64,000 bases of DNA from Coccinella septempunctata. Lineage: Eukaryota > Arthropoda > Insecta > Coleoptera > Coccinellidae. Below, piece by piece: positions 13,883-30,161 of this stretch (positions are counted from its first letter, which is position 1; every line of letters starts with the position of its first letter). The stretch spans positions 11,884,501 to 11,948,500 of the forward strand of contig NC_058196.1 of NCBI RefSeq assembly GCF_907165205.1, read 5' to 3'. The notes under the pieces were generated by a model that saw only the letters and a list, made by a program, of their open reading frames with translations, did not search any database and was not told the origin of the DNA. Both the position numbers and the translations under genes were made by a program.

Positions 13883-14001
13883 GGCTCGGTTGTTCAGTTT
13901 AGGATTAGGCCAAGATTTAAGATGATTAACATGACAGAAATGAACTGAAATGTCAGAATCAATCTAGGATAAACTTTAATCCCGAACTGAACAACTGGGC
14001 C
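13883..14001. mobile_element. Palindromic MITE (GGCCCGGTTGTTCAGTT type), unit 2
   Basis: Same fold-back as at 9508-9633. Left end GGCTCGGTTGTTCAGTT, right end AACTGAACAACTGGGCC. Confidence 0.75.
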
Positions 14002-14102
14002 TATTCATGTAGAGTTTCGGATTTTGCGAGAATCCATTACTTTTTCTTCAAAACAACAACTGCGCTGAAGGAAATGTGATTGACTGTCAGCGACACATAC
14101 AA

Positions 14103-14236
14103 TGTATTCGGGTTCGGCTTTCTGACAGTCCGAGAATTGTTCTAGGACTGCGCAAAACTTTTGCGCTCTAGTATTAAATCCTCTGCGCAGTTCTAGAACC
14201 ATTCTCGGACCGTCCGAAAGCCGAACACGAATACAG
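14103..14236. mobile_element. Small fold-back MITE private to unit 2
   Basis: Near-perfect inverted arms. The left arm starts GTATTCGGGTTCGGCTTTC; the right arm ends GCCGAACACGAATAC. A short loop around 14165-14185 separates them. The other units read straight through at this place (for example 39635-39645), so they show the empty site. Confidence 0.8.
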
Positions 14237-15059
14237 CTATTATATCAACCATCTAAATTCTGTAGTCTATACAAATTTTTTTGAACTCTCATTATATGTA
14301 CTATGTAGCAGTCTGATACTGAAATCCGTCATTTGACAAAATGAGTTGTCAGTTTATAGACTGACCAACATTTTCGAAAGCTATTGATCTAATAATTAAA
14401 TCGTTCTATAATTGGTCCTAAATTGACAGTCGTATTGTGAACAACGATATGCAGCGGATTATCTGAATACGAAATAAATTGTGAAATGTTTCGGATCATG
14501 AGGCTAATTGAATAAGTATCTTGTTCGTATCTTTCGTTGAACTTCATTATTCTAAATATTCTTCAATGAATGCAAATATAATATCAACACACATAATTTT
14601 TTGATTTATTCGTCATCTAATCATTAAATGAATCGTTTCCCGAAAAGTTTCGATTCTTGAGGCAAATAGAATATTGAATTATTCACATCATTATTTGCCG
14701 AACTCAAAGTTCTGAATGAATTAAAATCTAAACTAGACAATATACGAAATAATTTTCGCAAGAGTTCCAATGGAATCTGAAAATTTTCATCATTCTGGAG
14801 CATCCTGGACATCAATTATTTTCGAATCTTCCATGGAATAAATTCAATTTTATCCAATATAACACGCAGTCACGCAAAACGAAATATTATTCGAACTCGG
14901 CATCTTGAGCAATTCGTTCCTAAAAAGCCCGAATCAGGTAGAAAAGTTTGAACCCTTCATATCAGCGTTAACACGTGTTTTGCAGTCAACAGATGTTGGG
15001 CTGAACGTTTCTCACAACAGGAAGAATTTGAATTTTCATATGATGGTACAAGGAGGTAC

Positions 15060-17276
15060 AGGGTGTTTCACAAGTAAACAGACAAATGAAAACCGTGAAT
15101 AGAGGGCATTGAGCTGAGTTCAAAATCACCCCATATACAGGATGTCCCAAAACTAGTGGATCAAACGTCACACCACGATAGAGTAAACCAAATATTATCG
15201 AATGACACCAACATTAGTTCGACAAAAATGTACCGTTTCCAGAATAATCATAATCTATTTTTCTCAATAACAGGGCCAGTTTGTGAAAACGGAAATCGAT
15301 ATTAAATTATATTGAAGTAAGATTATTGTTATCTCTCCCCTAATTAAAATTATTTTAAGTAGTCAATCGATAACCATAACCTGAGTAAAGGTAAATTGAA
15401 ACAATTGTTTTTACTACATGATTTTTGATACTCAGAATAAACACGGGTGATAATATGGGAGAAAAACGCTATCCTCAATCACAAATTGGCCTTGTGATTG
15501 AAAAAATAGTTCGAAAATCGGCAACTTTAGGTTAGGTTTTCTCAGAAACCGTACATTTTCGCTCAACTAATGTTGGTGTCATTCGATAGTATTTGATCTG
15601 CTCTATCGTGGTGTGACGTTTGATTCAATAGTTTTGGGGCACCCTATATACAAGTTTCTTCGGGGTTTCTTTAAATTTCTCGAATTTCCGTTCGGCTATA
15701 ACTCCTGAAATTCTTGGTCAAGTCGACTGAAAATTTATATTTAGCCTTGATTTGTTAATTTCATTAGAACAGAGCATCAAAATTCGAAAAAAATCAGGAC
15801 CGGGCTCAGTGAGGCTTTACTTCACTTCAAACTCATAAAAACACCGTGTATGTAGTTTTTTAATCATAATTTCAACTTTTTTGTTATCTGCATTATTAAT
15901 GTCCCAAAATGAATTGATTTTTGGGTTGTCCCACCTGTTGATCATATTCTAGAAATAATTGTTTTGGTCAGACGCCTCTAAGGAATAGAGCACTTCATGA
16001 AAATGTATTTAGAAATTCTTAATTGAATTTTTTTTTCAAAGAATATTCTGTTGAATGTGTTCAACAATTATACCTTATTCGGTCTTCAAAATAGTCATTC
16101 ACAATGATGAAATATTTCAAAATTTATAATGCCCAGATATGGATGGAGAAACTACTCTATCTTGAAACTGAAAATTTTCTTCTATGGACAACTAGTTGTG
16201 TGAATAAAAACAAAGAAAGAAATCGCGGGGTGTCAGATCTGGATATCTAGCATTCCAATGTTGGGGTCCTACCCTTCTAATGAAATGACCTGAAATACTG
16301 ATAAATACTTTTGCTGGTGCATGAATATCATCAATGTTTCAATAACAAATTGTAATAAGACCAGACCAGAGGCCAATCCATAGATTTCCATAGATCCAAT
16401 AATGACTATAACGGAATCAGTGAAGAATTCGAAATTGAATTCATCATACTTATTCGAAGTGCCAATCATTACCTTCACTACAAGACCAAATGAGGTGAAA
16501 ATCATTTCGGAAAATTACTTCAGCTCCACGATGTCCATAAAAAGCGATTCATTCGGAAGATATCAAGTTATAATTATTATTTTCATGATAGCGTAGTTTT
16601 TTATTTCTATTTTTGTTCATTATCAATAATGAAGCTTATTATCACTGTGACTGTGACACTGTGACTTATCTGAATAACCAGATATGCTATAAATATCAAA
16701 AACAAATGCAAGACATATATTGAGAACAAAAAAATTCAGTTGAACATTTCCAATTCCATTTTTAGATTTCCACATTTGATTGGCGATCATATTCATCCCA
16801 TTAATTAATGTGAAGTAAAAGTCAATATGCAGCGCTGTTTTATCCAGAGGCATTTCACCACCAAACAATTATTCATTGAAAATAATCCACTGATAAGGCA
16901 CACCAAAGTTTCATTGATTTTGAGGAAATCAATGCAGATACCTGAAAAATTCAAAACTATGACGAGAAAAACTACAAACCGGGTGTTTTGCATGAGTTTG
17001 AATTTGAATATAGCCTCAATGGTTCCGGTCCTGTGTTCGTCAACTTTTAATGTTCTCTTTTATTGAAACTTACATGTTTAAGCGGATAATGAATTTTTAG
17101 CCGAATCCAACTAAAATATTTGGAGTTATAGCCGAACGAAAATTCGGGAAATTTGAATAAACTCCTCTGTATATCGGAGACGAAATAGCTAAGACACACA
17201 TATGAGGTGTTTTTGAACTCAGCTCAATGCCCTCTATTCACGGTTTTCGTTTGTCCGTTTACTTGTGAAACACCCT
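15060..17276. mobile_element. TIR element of ~2.2 kb in unit 2
   Basis: Inverted-orientation counterpart of 5184-7179, bounded by AGGGTGTTTCACAAGTAAAC and its inverted copy. The flanks are GGTAC on the left and GTGTAC on the right. Confidence 0.75.
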
Positions 17277-19300
17277 GTGTACTGAAAAATCGCAAAAGAC
17301 TCCTGGAGCAATTGAAAAATGCCATTAAATCAAGGAGTTTCTTTTGATCCGCTATGATGATATCCAGTTATTATTATTATTTGGGGTGATTAATCGAAAA
17401 TCTACAATATCTCGAAAACCAAGGCACTTTTACAAAACGTAAAATATATTTATCTGAACCGACATAGAGTCCTCTAGCCGGAGGCTCCATATTATCCATT
17501 CATTACGCCACAGCCTGTATAATTATTATTATTATATCAATGTATTGAAAATAAACAGACATCAATAGAAGCCAGTTGTTTTTTTCTTGAAGGTGAAGCT
17601 CATATTGCTTCAAACTTCTTTTAATTAAGTATTTTGACTACCCAGACTACCATTCACGCAAGATGATTTTTGTTGAAGAATTCAACATTCTTGTAATTAT
17701 CCGTTCATTTCTTCAAGAGATACCCCATTCCCTATCACCTTTGAGTATTCAACTCAATGCTAACACTGCATCAAATGCATTTATTCTTCGGGTTGATTTT
17801 TTGAATTCTAAGAAAATAAACAACAGTAACTCTGCTCAAACTACTGATCACTCGTATTTTCCATGTAAATAAATAGATTTGGTATGTCTTCAATCAGTTT
17901 GTATAAACGTCAATTATGTTCGTTACATATTTTCGACTTAATATTTTTCGAAGTGATTTGGCATTGTGATTAAATACGTAATTACTGAGAGTCTCACGTA
18001 GAACGGACTAAGTAGCACTGATTCAAAACTCAAAAATGTTTTGACAAGCGTTTCAACCCAACATTTTCGTACCATACAGAGTGAAAGGTATCCAATTTCC
18101 ATGGCCAATCCAGTGCTATGATAAAAGTAAATGAAGCATAGAAGCTGAAAGTAAAACGTATATCTTTGTTGATCCATTCGGGAAAAACATCCCAATGGAG
18201 TTCCTAATGTCGTGAATATAATGCCCAAAAATTAGATTACTATTTCATACCAGAACAAATTCGGTAAAATTGTCTTTGGAATTAATCTTATATGTCACGA
18301 AAAATTTCATTGTCATGTATCATTCATTTTGGGACCTTTATGGTATTAAACTCCCCTATCGGACGAAGTATCGTAAGAATAAGCATATTTATTCAAAACT
18401 GTTAATATTCATGAAGAAAAGATAGTAATTTTTGACCAAATTCATTTACACCGAGATCACGAACCTTATCAATCAAGTATTAGCGTATAAAGTTCATTAA
18501 TATCAGTATCGTTCTCGAACTATTTACAGGTTTCAATAAGTGTGAATGAATCGGAAGAACAGCTGTATTCTATATGTGAGTAGAATTCAAGCTGCCTTAC
18601 TTTCTGTCCTCCTAAAATCTGGCAACGTTGCGGGAGGTGAGAGCGCACTACTAATAAGAAATATATGAGGAGGTAGTAAGGTCTGATTCGTTTGAAGAAA
18701 AATTTTTCGATACAAATCTTTTCCCCTCTTTAGGTACCCCTGTTATTTACCTTCCCCTCTACATATATAAGTAAAAATTATTCCAATTATATAACTCCTT
18801 CACCCGGAGGTCAGGTCGCCCAATGAACTTGGAATAATTTCTGTTTATATATGTAGAGGGGAAGGTAAATAACAGGGGTACCTAAAGAGGGGAAAAGATT
18901 TGTATCGAAAAATTTTTCTTCAAACGAATCAGACCTTACTACCTCCGCATATATTTCTTATTAGTAGTGCGCTCTCACCTCCCGCAACGTTGTCAGATTT
19001 TAGGAGGACAGAAAGTAAGACAGCTCGAATTCTACTCATATATAGAATACAGCTGCTCTTCCGATTCATTCACACATATTGAAACCTGTAAATAGTTCGA
19101 GAACGATACTAATATTAATAAACTTCATACGCTGATAATTGATTGATAAGGTTCGTGATCTTGGTGTAAATAAATTTGGACAGTTTTGAATAAATATGCT
19201 TATGTCTACGATACTTCGTTCGATAGGGGAGTTTAATACCATATAGGTCCCAAAATGAATGATGCATGAAAATGAAATTTTTCGTGACATATAAGATTAA

Positions 19301-19313
19301 TTCAAAAGACAAT
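19301..19313 (+). repeat. Left target-site duplication of the ribozyme element
   Basis: TTCAAAAGACAAT is repeated exactly at 20333-20345, on the other side of the insertion. Units 1, 2 and 4 carry this sequence once (near 4190, 18270 and 36320), giving the empty site. Confidence 0.9.
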
Positions 19314-19649
19314 AGGAAATGGATCACGCCTTCAACAGTAAGGCAGGTGAATAATAAACGAATTAATTCAGATGCATAACATCCGCAGATAATTAAATCA
19401 ACGAATGTTACGATCTGAATCTGAATGCCATGATCCGAACCTTTCCGCGCTTTTTCCCTTGCTTAATTATCGTAATATACGATATCTGCAATATGGGAAT
19501 AAAGCATATAGATGCATACTGCTATCTTCGCTCTGAGAGTTAGGAAATTGAATTGGGTTGGTTTCCGTTTCTCTGTCAGATTTCGGTACGATGTATTTAT
19601 ACACCATACCCGCTACTGATATGGAATAAAAGGAGCCGGCAATTCATAG

Positions 19650-19736
19650 CATTTCGTTGACAATTGAGTTTTGTTGCTCTGACGAGGTCAAATAAGACCG
19701 AAACCATGGTCAGCATCTACTCTTGTCGACGAAATG
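19650..19736 (+). ncRNA. Hammerhead ribozyme 1 (type I)
   Basis: Core CTGACGA at 19679-19685. Stem II is GGTC (86-89), loop AAATAA (90-95), GACC (96-99), followed by GAAA (19700-19703). Helix III is minimal: AC pairs with GT around a CATG loop (19703-19710). Predicted cleavage follows C19711. Stem I is formed by TGCT (75-78) with AGCA (112-115), an internal loop, GAGT (66-69) with ACTC (119-122), and an outer 14 bp helix, 19650-19663 with 19723-19736, containing one G-U pair. All invariant core bases are present. Confidence 0.92.
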
Positions 19737-20140
19737 AAAATTCTGGTAATACTTCGAGCGATGGTAGTTTGTTAGTTCGATTCAGATCGTAACATTCGTT
19801 GATTTAATTATCTGCGGATGTTATGCATCTGAATTAATTCGTTTATTATTCACCTGCCTTACTGTTGAAGGCGTGATCAATTTCTTATTTTTCCATGTCC
19901 GCGGCAGATCGGTTACTGCCATGATCCGAACCTTTCCGCGCTTTTTCCCTTGCTTAATTATCGTAATATACGATATCTGCAATATGGGAATAAAGCATAT
20001 AGATGCATACTGCTATCTTCGCTCTGAGAGTTAGGAAATTGAATTGGGTTGGTTCCCGTTTCTCTGTCAGATGCCGGTACGATGTATTTATACACCATAC
20101 CCGCTACTGATATGAAATAAAAGGAGCCGGCAATTCATAG

Positions 20141-20227
20141 CATTTCGTTGACAATTGAGTTTTGTTGCTCTGACGAGGTCAAATAACACCGAAACCATGG
20201 TCAGCATCTACTCTTGTCGACGAAATG
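20141..20227 (+). ncRNA. Hammerhead ribozyme 2 (type I)
   Basis: Same structure 491 bp downstream: CTGACGA at 20170-20176, GAAA at 20191-20194, predicted cleavage after C20202. Stem I is identical to copy 1. Stem II carries one C-C mismatch (GGTC against CACC at 20187-20190), which may weaken it. Confidence 0.88.
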
Positions 20228-21344
20228 AAAATTCTGGTAATACTTCGAGCGATGGTAGTTTGTTAGTTCGATTCAGATCGTAACATTCGTTGATTTAATT
20301 ATCTGCGGATGTTATGCATCTGAATTAATTCGTTCAAAAGACAATTTTACCGAACTTGTTCTGGTATGAAATAGTAGTCTAATTTTTGGGCATTATAATC
20401 ACGACATTAGGAACTCCATATAAATGTTTTTCCTGAATGAATCAATAAAGATAAACGTTTTACTTTCAGCGTCTATACTTCATTCACTTTCATTTTAGCA
20501 CTGGATTGGCCATGGAAATTGGATACCTTTCACTCTGTATGGTACGAAAATGTTGGGTTAAGACGCTTGTCAAAGCATTCTTGAGTTTTAAATCAGTGCT
20601 ACGTAGTCCGTTCTACGTGAGTCTCTCAGTTATTACGTATTTCATCACAATGTCAAATCACTTCGGAAAATATTACGTCGAAAATATGTAACGAACATAA
20701 TTGACGTTTATACAAACTGATTGAAGACATACCAAATCTATTTATTTATATGGAAAATACAAGTGATCAGTAGCTTGAGGAGAGTTACTGTTGTTTATCT
20801 TCTTTGGCTGGAGGTTGAAGACGTTACATCAGTTGTAGAATTCAAAAAAATCAACCCGAAGATGAAATGCATTTGATGCAGTGTTAGCATTGAGTTGAAT
20901 AATCAAAGGTGGTAGGGAATGGGTATCTCTTGAAGAAATGAACCTATAATTACAAGAATGTTGAATTCTTCAACAAAAATCATCTTGCGTGAATAGTAGT
21001 CAAAATAATTAAAAGAAGTTTGAAGCAAGAGGAGCTTCACCTCACAAAATAACTGGCTCGTATTCATGTCTGTTTATTCTTAATACATTGATATAATGAT
21101 AATAATTATACAGGGTGTGGCGTAATGAATGGATAATATGGATCCTGCGGGTAGAGGACTCTATGGCGGTTCAGATAAATATATTTTACGTTTGGTAAAA
21201 GTGCCTTGGTTTTCGAGATATTATTATATAAATAATAATAATAACTGGATATTGACATTTCCATCATAGCGGATCAAAAGGAACTCCTTGATTTAATGGC
21301 ATTTTTTAATTGCTCGAGGTGTCTTTTGCGATTTTTCAGTACAC

Positions 21345-23574
21345 AGGGTGTTTCACAAGTAAACGGACAAACAAAAACCGTGAATAGAGGGCATTGAGCT
21401 GAGTTCAAAAACACCTCATATGTGTGTCTTGTGCATTCCGTTTCCGATATACAGAGGAGTTTATTCAAATTTCCCGAATTTTCGTTCAGCTATAACTCCA
21501 AATAATTTAGTTGTATTCGCCTAAAAACTCATTATCCGCTTAAACTTGTAAGTTTCACTAAGACAGAACATTAAAATTTGACGAACACAGGACCGGACTC
21601 ATTGAGGCTATATTCAAATTTAAACTCATGCAAAACAGTTTGTTTGTAGTTTTTTTCGTCATAATTTTGAATTTTTCAGGTATCTGCATAGATTTTCTCA
21701 AAATCAATGAAATTTTGGTATGCTTTATCAGTGGATAATTTTTAGTGAATAATTATTTGGTGGTGAAATGCCTCTAGAAAAAACAGCGCTGCATATTGAC
21801 TTTTACTTCACAATAATTAAAGGTATGAATATGAACGCCAATCAGATGTGGATATCTAAAAATGGAATTGAAAATGTTCAACTGAATTTTTTCGTTTTTA
21901 ATATTTCAGCATATCTGGTTATTCAGATAAATCATTCACAGTGATAATAAGCTTTATTATTGATAATGAACAAAAATAGAAATAAAAAACTACGCTATCA
22001 TGAAAATAATAATTATAACATGATATATTCCTAATGAATCGCTTTTTATGGACAACGTGGACCTGAAGTAATTATCCGTATTGATTTTCACCTCATTTGG
22101 TCTTTTAGTGAAGGTAATGATTGGCACTTCGAATAAGTATGATAAATTCGAATTCTTCACTTATTCCGTTATATTCATTATTGGATCTATGGAAATCTAT
22201 GGATTGGTCTGGTCTTATTACAATTTGTTATTGAAACATTGATGAAATCGTGCACCAGCAAAAGTATTTATCAGTATTTCAGGTCATTTCATTTGAAGTG
22301 TAAGACCCCAACATTGGACTGCTAGATCTCCAGATCTGACACCACGCGATTTCTTTCTTTGTTTTCATTCACACAACTAGTTGTCCATAGAAAAATAGAT
22401 TAATTCTGAAGATCAAGTTTTAATATTTAGTTTCAAGATAGCGTAGTTGTTCCATCCATATTTGTGCATTATCAATTTTGAAACATTTCATCATTGTGAA
22501 TGACTATTTTGAAGACCGAATATGGTATAATTGTTGAACACGTTCATTTCATTTCTTTGAAAAAAATCAATTAAGAATTTCTATTTTTCATGAAGTGCTC
22601 TATCCCTTAGAGGCGTCTGACCAAAACAATTTTTTCTAGAACATGATCAACAGGTAGGGCGACCCAAAAATCAATTCATTTTGAGACAATAATAATGCAG
22701 ATAACAAAAAAGTTTAAATTATTATTAAAAAACTACATACACGGTGTTTTTATGAGTTTGAAGTTAAGTAAAGCCCCACTGAGCCCGGTCCTGATTTTTG
22801 TCGATTTTAAATGCTCTGTTTCAATGAAATTAACAACTCAAAGCTAAATATAAATTTTCAGTCGACTTGATAGAGAATTTCAGGAGTTATAGCCGATCGG
22901 CAATTCGAGAAATTTCAAAAAACACTGAAGAAACCTATATATAGGGTGCCCCAAAACTATCGAAACAAACGTCACACCATGATAGAGTAGATCAAATACT
23001 ATCGAATGACACCAACATTAGTTGAGCGAAAATGTACGGTTTCTGAGGAAACCTCTCCTAAAGTTGCCGATTTTCGAACTATTTTTTCAATTGCAAGGCA
23101 AATTTGTGATTAAGGATAGCGTTTTTCTCCCATATTATCACACCTGTTTAATCTGAGTATTAAAAATCATGTAGAAAAAACAGTTGTTTCAATTAACATC
23201 AACTTAGGTCGAGACTTAGGTTATGGTTATCGATTAACTACTTAAAATAATTTCAATTAGGGGAGATGGAACAATAATCTTAGTTGGATATAATTTAAAA
23301 TCGATATCCTTCTTCACAAACTGGCCCTGTTATTAAGAAAAATAGTTCGAAAATCTGGAACTTTAGGTATTTTAATAAAATTCTGATTATTCTGGAAACG
23401 GTACGTTTTCGTTGAACTAATGTTGGTGTCATTCGATAATATTTGGTTTACTCTATCGTGGTGTGACGTTTGATTCACTAGTTTTGGGACACCCTGTATA
23501 TGGGGTGATTTTGAACTCAGCGCAATGCCCTCTATTCACGGTTTTCATTTGTCTGTTTACTCGTGAAACACCCT
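21345..23574. mobile_element. TIR element of ~2.2 kb in unit 3, with 6 bp flanking duplication
   Basis: Begins AGGGTGTTTCACAAGTAAAC and ends with the inverted copy. GTACAC flanks it on both sides (21339-21344 and 23575-23580), the clearest target-duplication candidate for this family. Because the boundary letters repeat, a 4 bp TACA duplication with CAGGGTG ends fits equally well. No transposase is visible. Confidence 0.75.
22943..23495. mobile_element. Nested fold-back element in unit 3
   Basis: Ends AGGGTGCCCCAAAACTA and its inverted counterpart TAGTTTTGGGACACCCT. Arms of at least 60 bp face each other. It lies in the right part of the 21345-23574 element. Confidence 0.65.
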
Positions 23575-24559
23575 GTACACTCCTTGTACTCTGAAAATTT
23601 TGAAACAAATGCCCTCACCCTCATATGAAAATTCAAATTCTTCTTGTTGTGAGAAACGTTCATCCAGAGACTCTGGTTCATCCCCCCGACCCTGGTTACA
23701 TTGCCCGTTGAAAATGAAATCGGCATCTGTTTACTGCAAAACACGTGTTGATGCTGATACGAAGGGTTCAAACTTTTCTACCTGATTCGAGCTTTTTAGG
23801 AACGAATTGCTCAAGATGAGTTCGAATAACATTTCGTTTTGCGTGTTACATTGGATATAATTGAATTTATGCCATGGATGATTCGAGAATTATTGATGTC
23901 CAGAAAGCTCCAGAATGATGAAAATTTTCAGATTTCATTGAAACTCTTGCGAAAACTGTCTCGCATATTGTCAAGTTTAGATTTTAATTCATTCAGAACT
24001 TTGAAGTTCGACTAATAATGATGTAAATAATTCAATATTATATTTGCCTCAAGACTCGAAACTTTTCGAGAAACGATTTATTTAATGATTTGATGACGAA
24101 TAAAACGAAAAATTATGTGTGTTGATATTATATTTTCATTCATTGAATAATATTTAGAATAATGAAGTTCAACAAATGATACGAACAAGATACTTATTCA
24201 ATTAACCTCATGATCTGAAACATTTCAGAATTTATTTCGTGTTTAGATAATCCGCTGCATATCGTTGTTCACAATACGACTGTCAATTTAGGACCAATTA
24301 TAGAACGATTTAATTAATAGATCAATAGCTTTCGAAAATGTTGGTCAGTCTATGAACTGACAACTCATTTTGTCAAATGACGGATTTCAGTATCAGACTG
24401 CTATATAGTATGATGAGAGTTCAAAAAAATTTGTATGGACTACAGAATTTAGATGGTTGATATTCCGTGTCGCTAACAGTCAATCACATTTCCTTCAGCG
24501 TAGTTGTTGTTTTGAAGAAAAAGTAGTAGATTCTCGCAAAATCCGAAACTCTACATCTA

Positions 24560-24684
24560 TAGCAGTTGTTCAGTTCGGGATTAAAGTTTATCCTAGATTG
24601 ATTTTGACATTTCAGTTCAGTTCTGTTAAATCAATCTAGGATCATCTTAAATCTCGGCCTCATCCTGAACTGAACAACCGGGCC
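24560..24684. mobile_element. Palindromic MITE, unit 3
   Basis: Fold-back of the GGCCCGGTTGTTCAGTT type. The left end has lost the GGCC tip here (AGCAGTTGTTCAGTTC). Confidence 0.7.
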
Positions 24685-26791
24685 TTATAGTAATAGCAAC
24701 GTAGTATTCATTAAGTCGGTATATTATTGGAATAATACTAATTTTTTATAGCGGAGAATAGTGGTTTTCAGCCTCGGTATTTACGAAATTCATTTTATTA
24801 TTTTTTTTTAAGGTGAATCGGCCCGAAATCTTGGATCCCCTGACCTGCTAGTTTCGTACACTTTTATGACAATATTGACAATAGCATAATAACTCAAATT
24901 TCAACACTTTAACAGAAATTTTTGAATTCGAGGCAGAGACACATTAAAAAATCGATAGCAAGTTACCGCCTAAACTACGAGCTTGCCGAAATTGAAACTG
25001 GTACCAATCTACTCAGTGCTTCATAATATATATAGTTTTATGACTCAGTGGTTTTTAGAACCCGTAAAAAAATTAAAAACTGTAAACTCGTCATCGCCTT
25101 CCAAAGGCTGTATCTTCGAAGGGCTGAATTGGAAAATTTACAGGAACTACCCCCGCTTATTTTCATCAAGGAATCATCTCCTTATTCCTTCGCATTTGTT
25201 TACAGATATCCTGTATATAGCTATATTTTATCTATGTACCTTTTTATTTTAGATAGTAGAAGTTTAATCAATATGTGTTATTTTCGAAGACCAAAACAAA
25301 AATTTCAATTGCACATGATTTGTTAAGATGATGAGAATCATCATCTATTTTGAATAATAAAACTGCATGCGAAAATACTTAGATTAACTTTTGTCTTCCT
25401 CCTTTCATCATGCGTCCATCATAGTGTCCGCTGTTCATCATAGCTTCTGGGAATTTACCAATCAATCATCTGTATCTCAATCATATGTATCCGAGTATGT
25501 ATCTATATTATTAACTTCATTTTGAAGATTCATTATATCTTGACAAAAATATGGTTGCAATTTCAAAATATGTTGACTCGAGGCCTTCCAAAGACTTCAA
25601 TATTTTTTATTTTTTCCCTTACACCCTGTATGATCTATCGAAAAATGCAAATCTGTTTTGGCGAATTCTTCATAAAATCTTACTTGTTTCGATATAATTG
25701 GTAATTTTCTTTATGATATATCACTGAAATATTTAAACCAGAGATATGGTACAAGCTCTTAAAATTTTCGGGAAAATCCAATTTTTAAACATAATCGATA
25801 ATAAAAGAGATGTTTCTGAGCAAAGGATTCCTCAAAATCATTGTGCAATCCGATTTAAGAAAAATATAAAGAGCGTTCCATTTGAAATAACACAATGTCC
25901 AACATTCGGTTTAGCAGACGTTGTTCATTTCTGTGATATTGTGAAATTTGTAGCATTTTTTTCTCCTGATTCTGAAATGAGAATTTTCGGATTGGCTCAT
26001 TGTCCTTGAATATTCATCACCATTAACATCTGAATTTTCTTATCCAAAAAATGTTTTTCTCTGAACAGCTCATTTTATTATATGCAATGTAACAATACCG
26101 ATTATTCGTTATACTAATAGGTAGTATTATCTATATGGATCATTTCCATAGAGAGAAGAAATATCATTATGGACAAGACTCAAATCGGTTCGTTTTCAGA
26201 TAGGTAATGAAATAGTTCGCCAAATTCAGAATTATAGTGTTAGCTTGAGATGAAAGAAGTTCAACGGATGCATAGATATACGCACGATGAAATATAAACA
26301 GTCATAATCCCATTCGAGAGAGCCAAGATTGGTTGTCTTTCACGTGATTCTTTCCCCTACAGAAGAATGCGATAAAAAATCGTTAAGATATGTCGCCTGG
26401 CTTGCAATAATGGAGGAGAAAACGCGCCGCGCCTCTATTTACTTAATTCCTCCGTATACTGATATTCCGCCTGTCTACATCTGCTTGCACAGTACAACGT
26501 TGCCATTTTCGGAGGTGCTAACGAGCAAAGAGTCTTTCAGAGCAATTCTCCGATATACAGCTCAGCACACTAGCGCCAGTGATATACACTCGAACTAAAA
26601 GATTGTTCAGTACATAAAGGGGGTGCGTTGTGACCTCAAAACGATTTTTTGATATGTTGGTCCCTGAAGCCTCCTGAATCTAACAAGCTAAAAAACAAGG
26701 CAAAACGTTTTCACCTCCGATTTCGGAGGTGACATCGATATATATGAGGTGAGAGCGTTAAACGAGTTACTATTTTGGAGGTGGTATTAAC

Positions 26792-30106
<3,315 letters not shown>

Positions 30107-30157
<51 letters not shown>
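30107..30157. repeat. (TA)n tract between the inverted fragment and unit 4
   Basis: About 51 bp of TA, the mirror of the tract at 26797-26976 but shorter. Confidence 0.97.

Positions 30158-30161
<4 letters not shown>

Larger units (their letters stand above)
12089..18830 (-). repeat. Unit 2: inverted copy of the ~8 kb repeat
   Basis: Read on the minus strand it follows unit 1 from right end to left end. It lacks the last ~165 bp of the right end, including the 24 bp palindrome, which are lost in the gap. It includes the left-end extension CATTGGGCGACCTGACCTCC. It carries its own small fold-back insertion (14103-14236), a MITE and the TIR element. It abuts unit 3 directly at about 18829 with no (TA)n between, left end to left end. 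Confidence 0.8.
19314..20332 (+). mobile_element. Retrozyme-like / non-autonomous Penelope-like element with two hammerhead ribozymes
   Basis: Insertion of 1,019 bp present only in unit 3 and bounded by a 13 bp target-site duplication. It has three parts. The first is an inverted tail (about 19314-19422), the reverse complement of the stretch ending near 19877. The second is a full monomer (19428-19918). The third is a 3'-cut second monomer (19919-20332). Corresponding bases are 491 bp apart. Each monomer holds a hammerhead ribozyme, so a transcript could release a 491 nt RNA. No protein is encoded. Direct repeats with ribozymes, an inverted tail and a short target duplication agree with Penelope-like elements and the small animal retrozymes thought to depend on them. 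Which of the two it is cannot be decided here. Confidence 0.85.
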
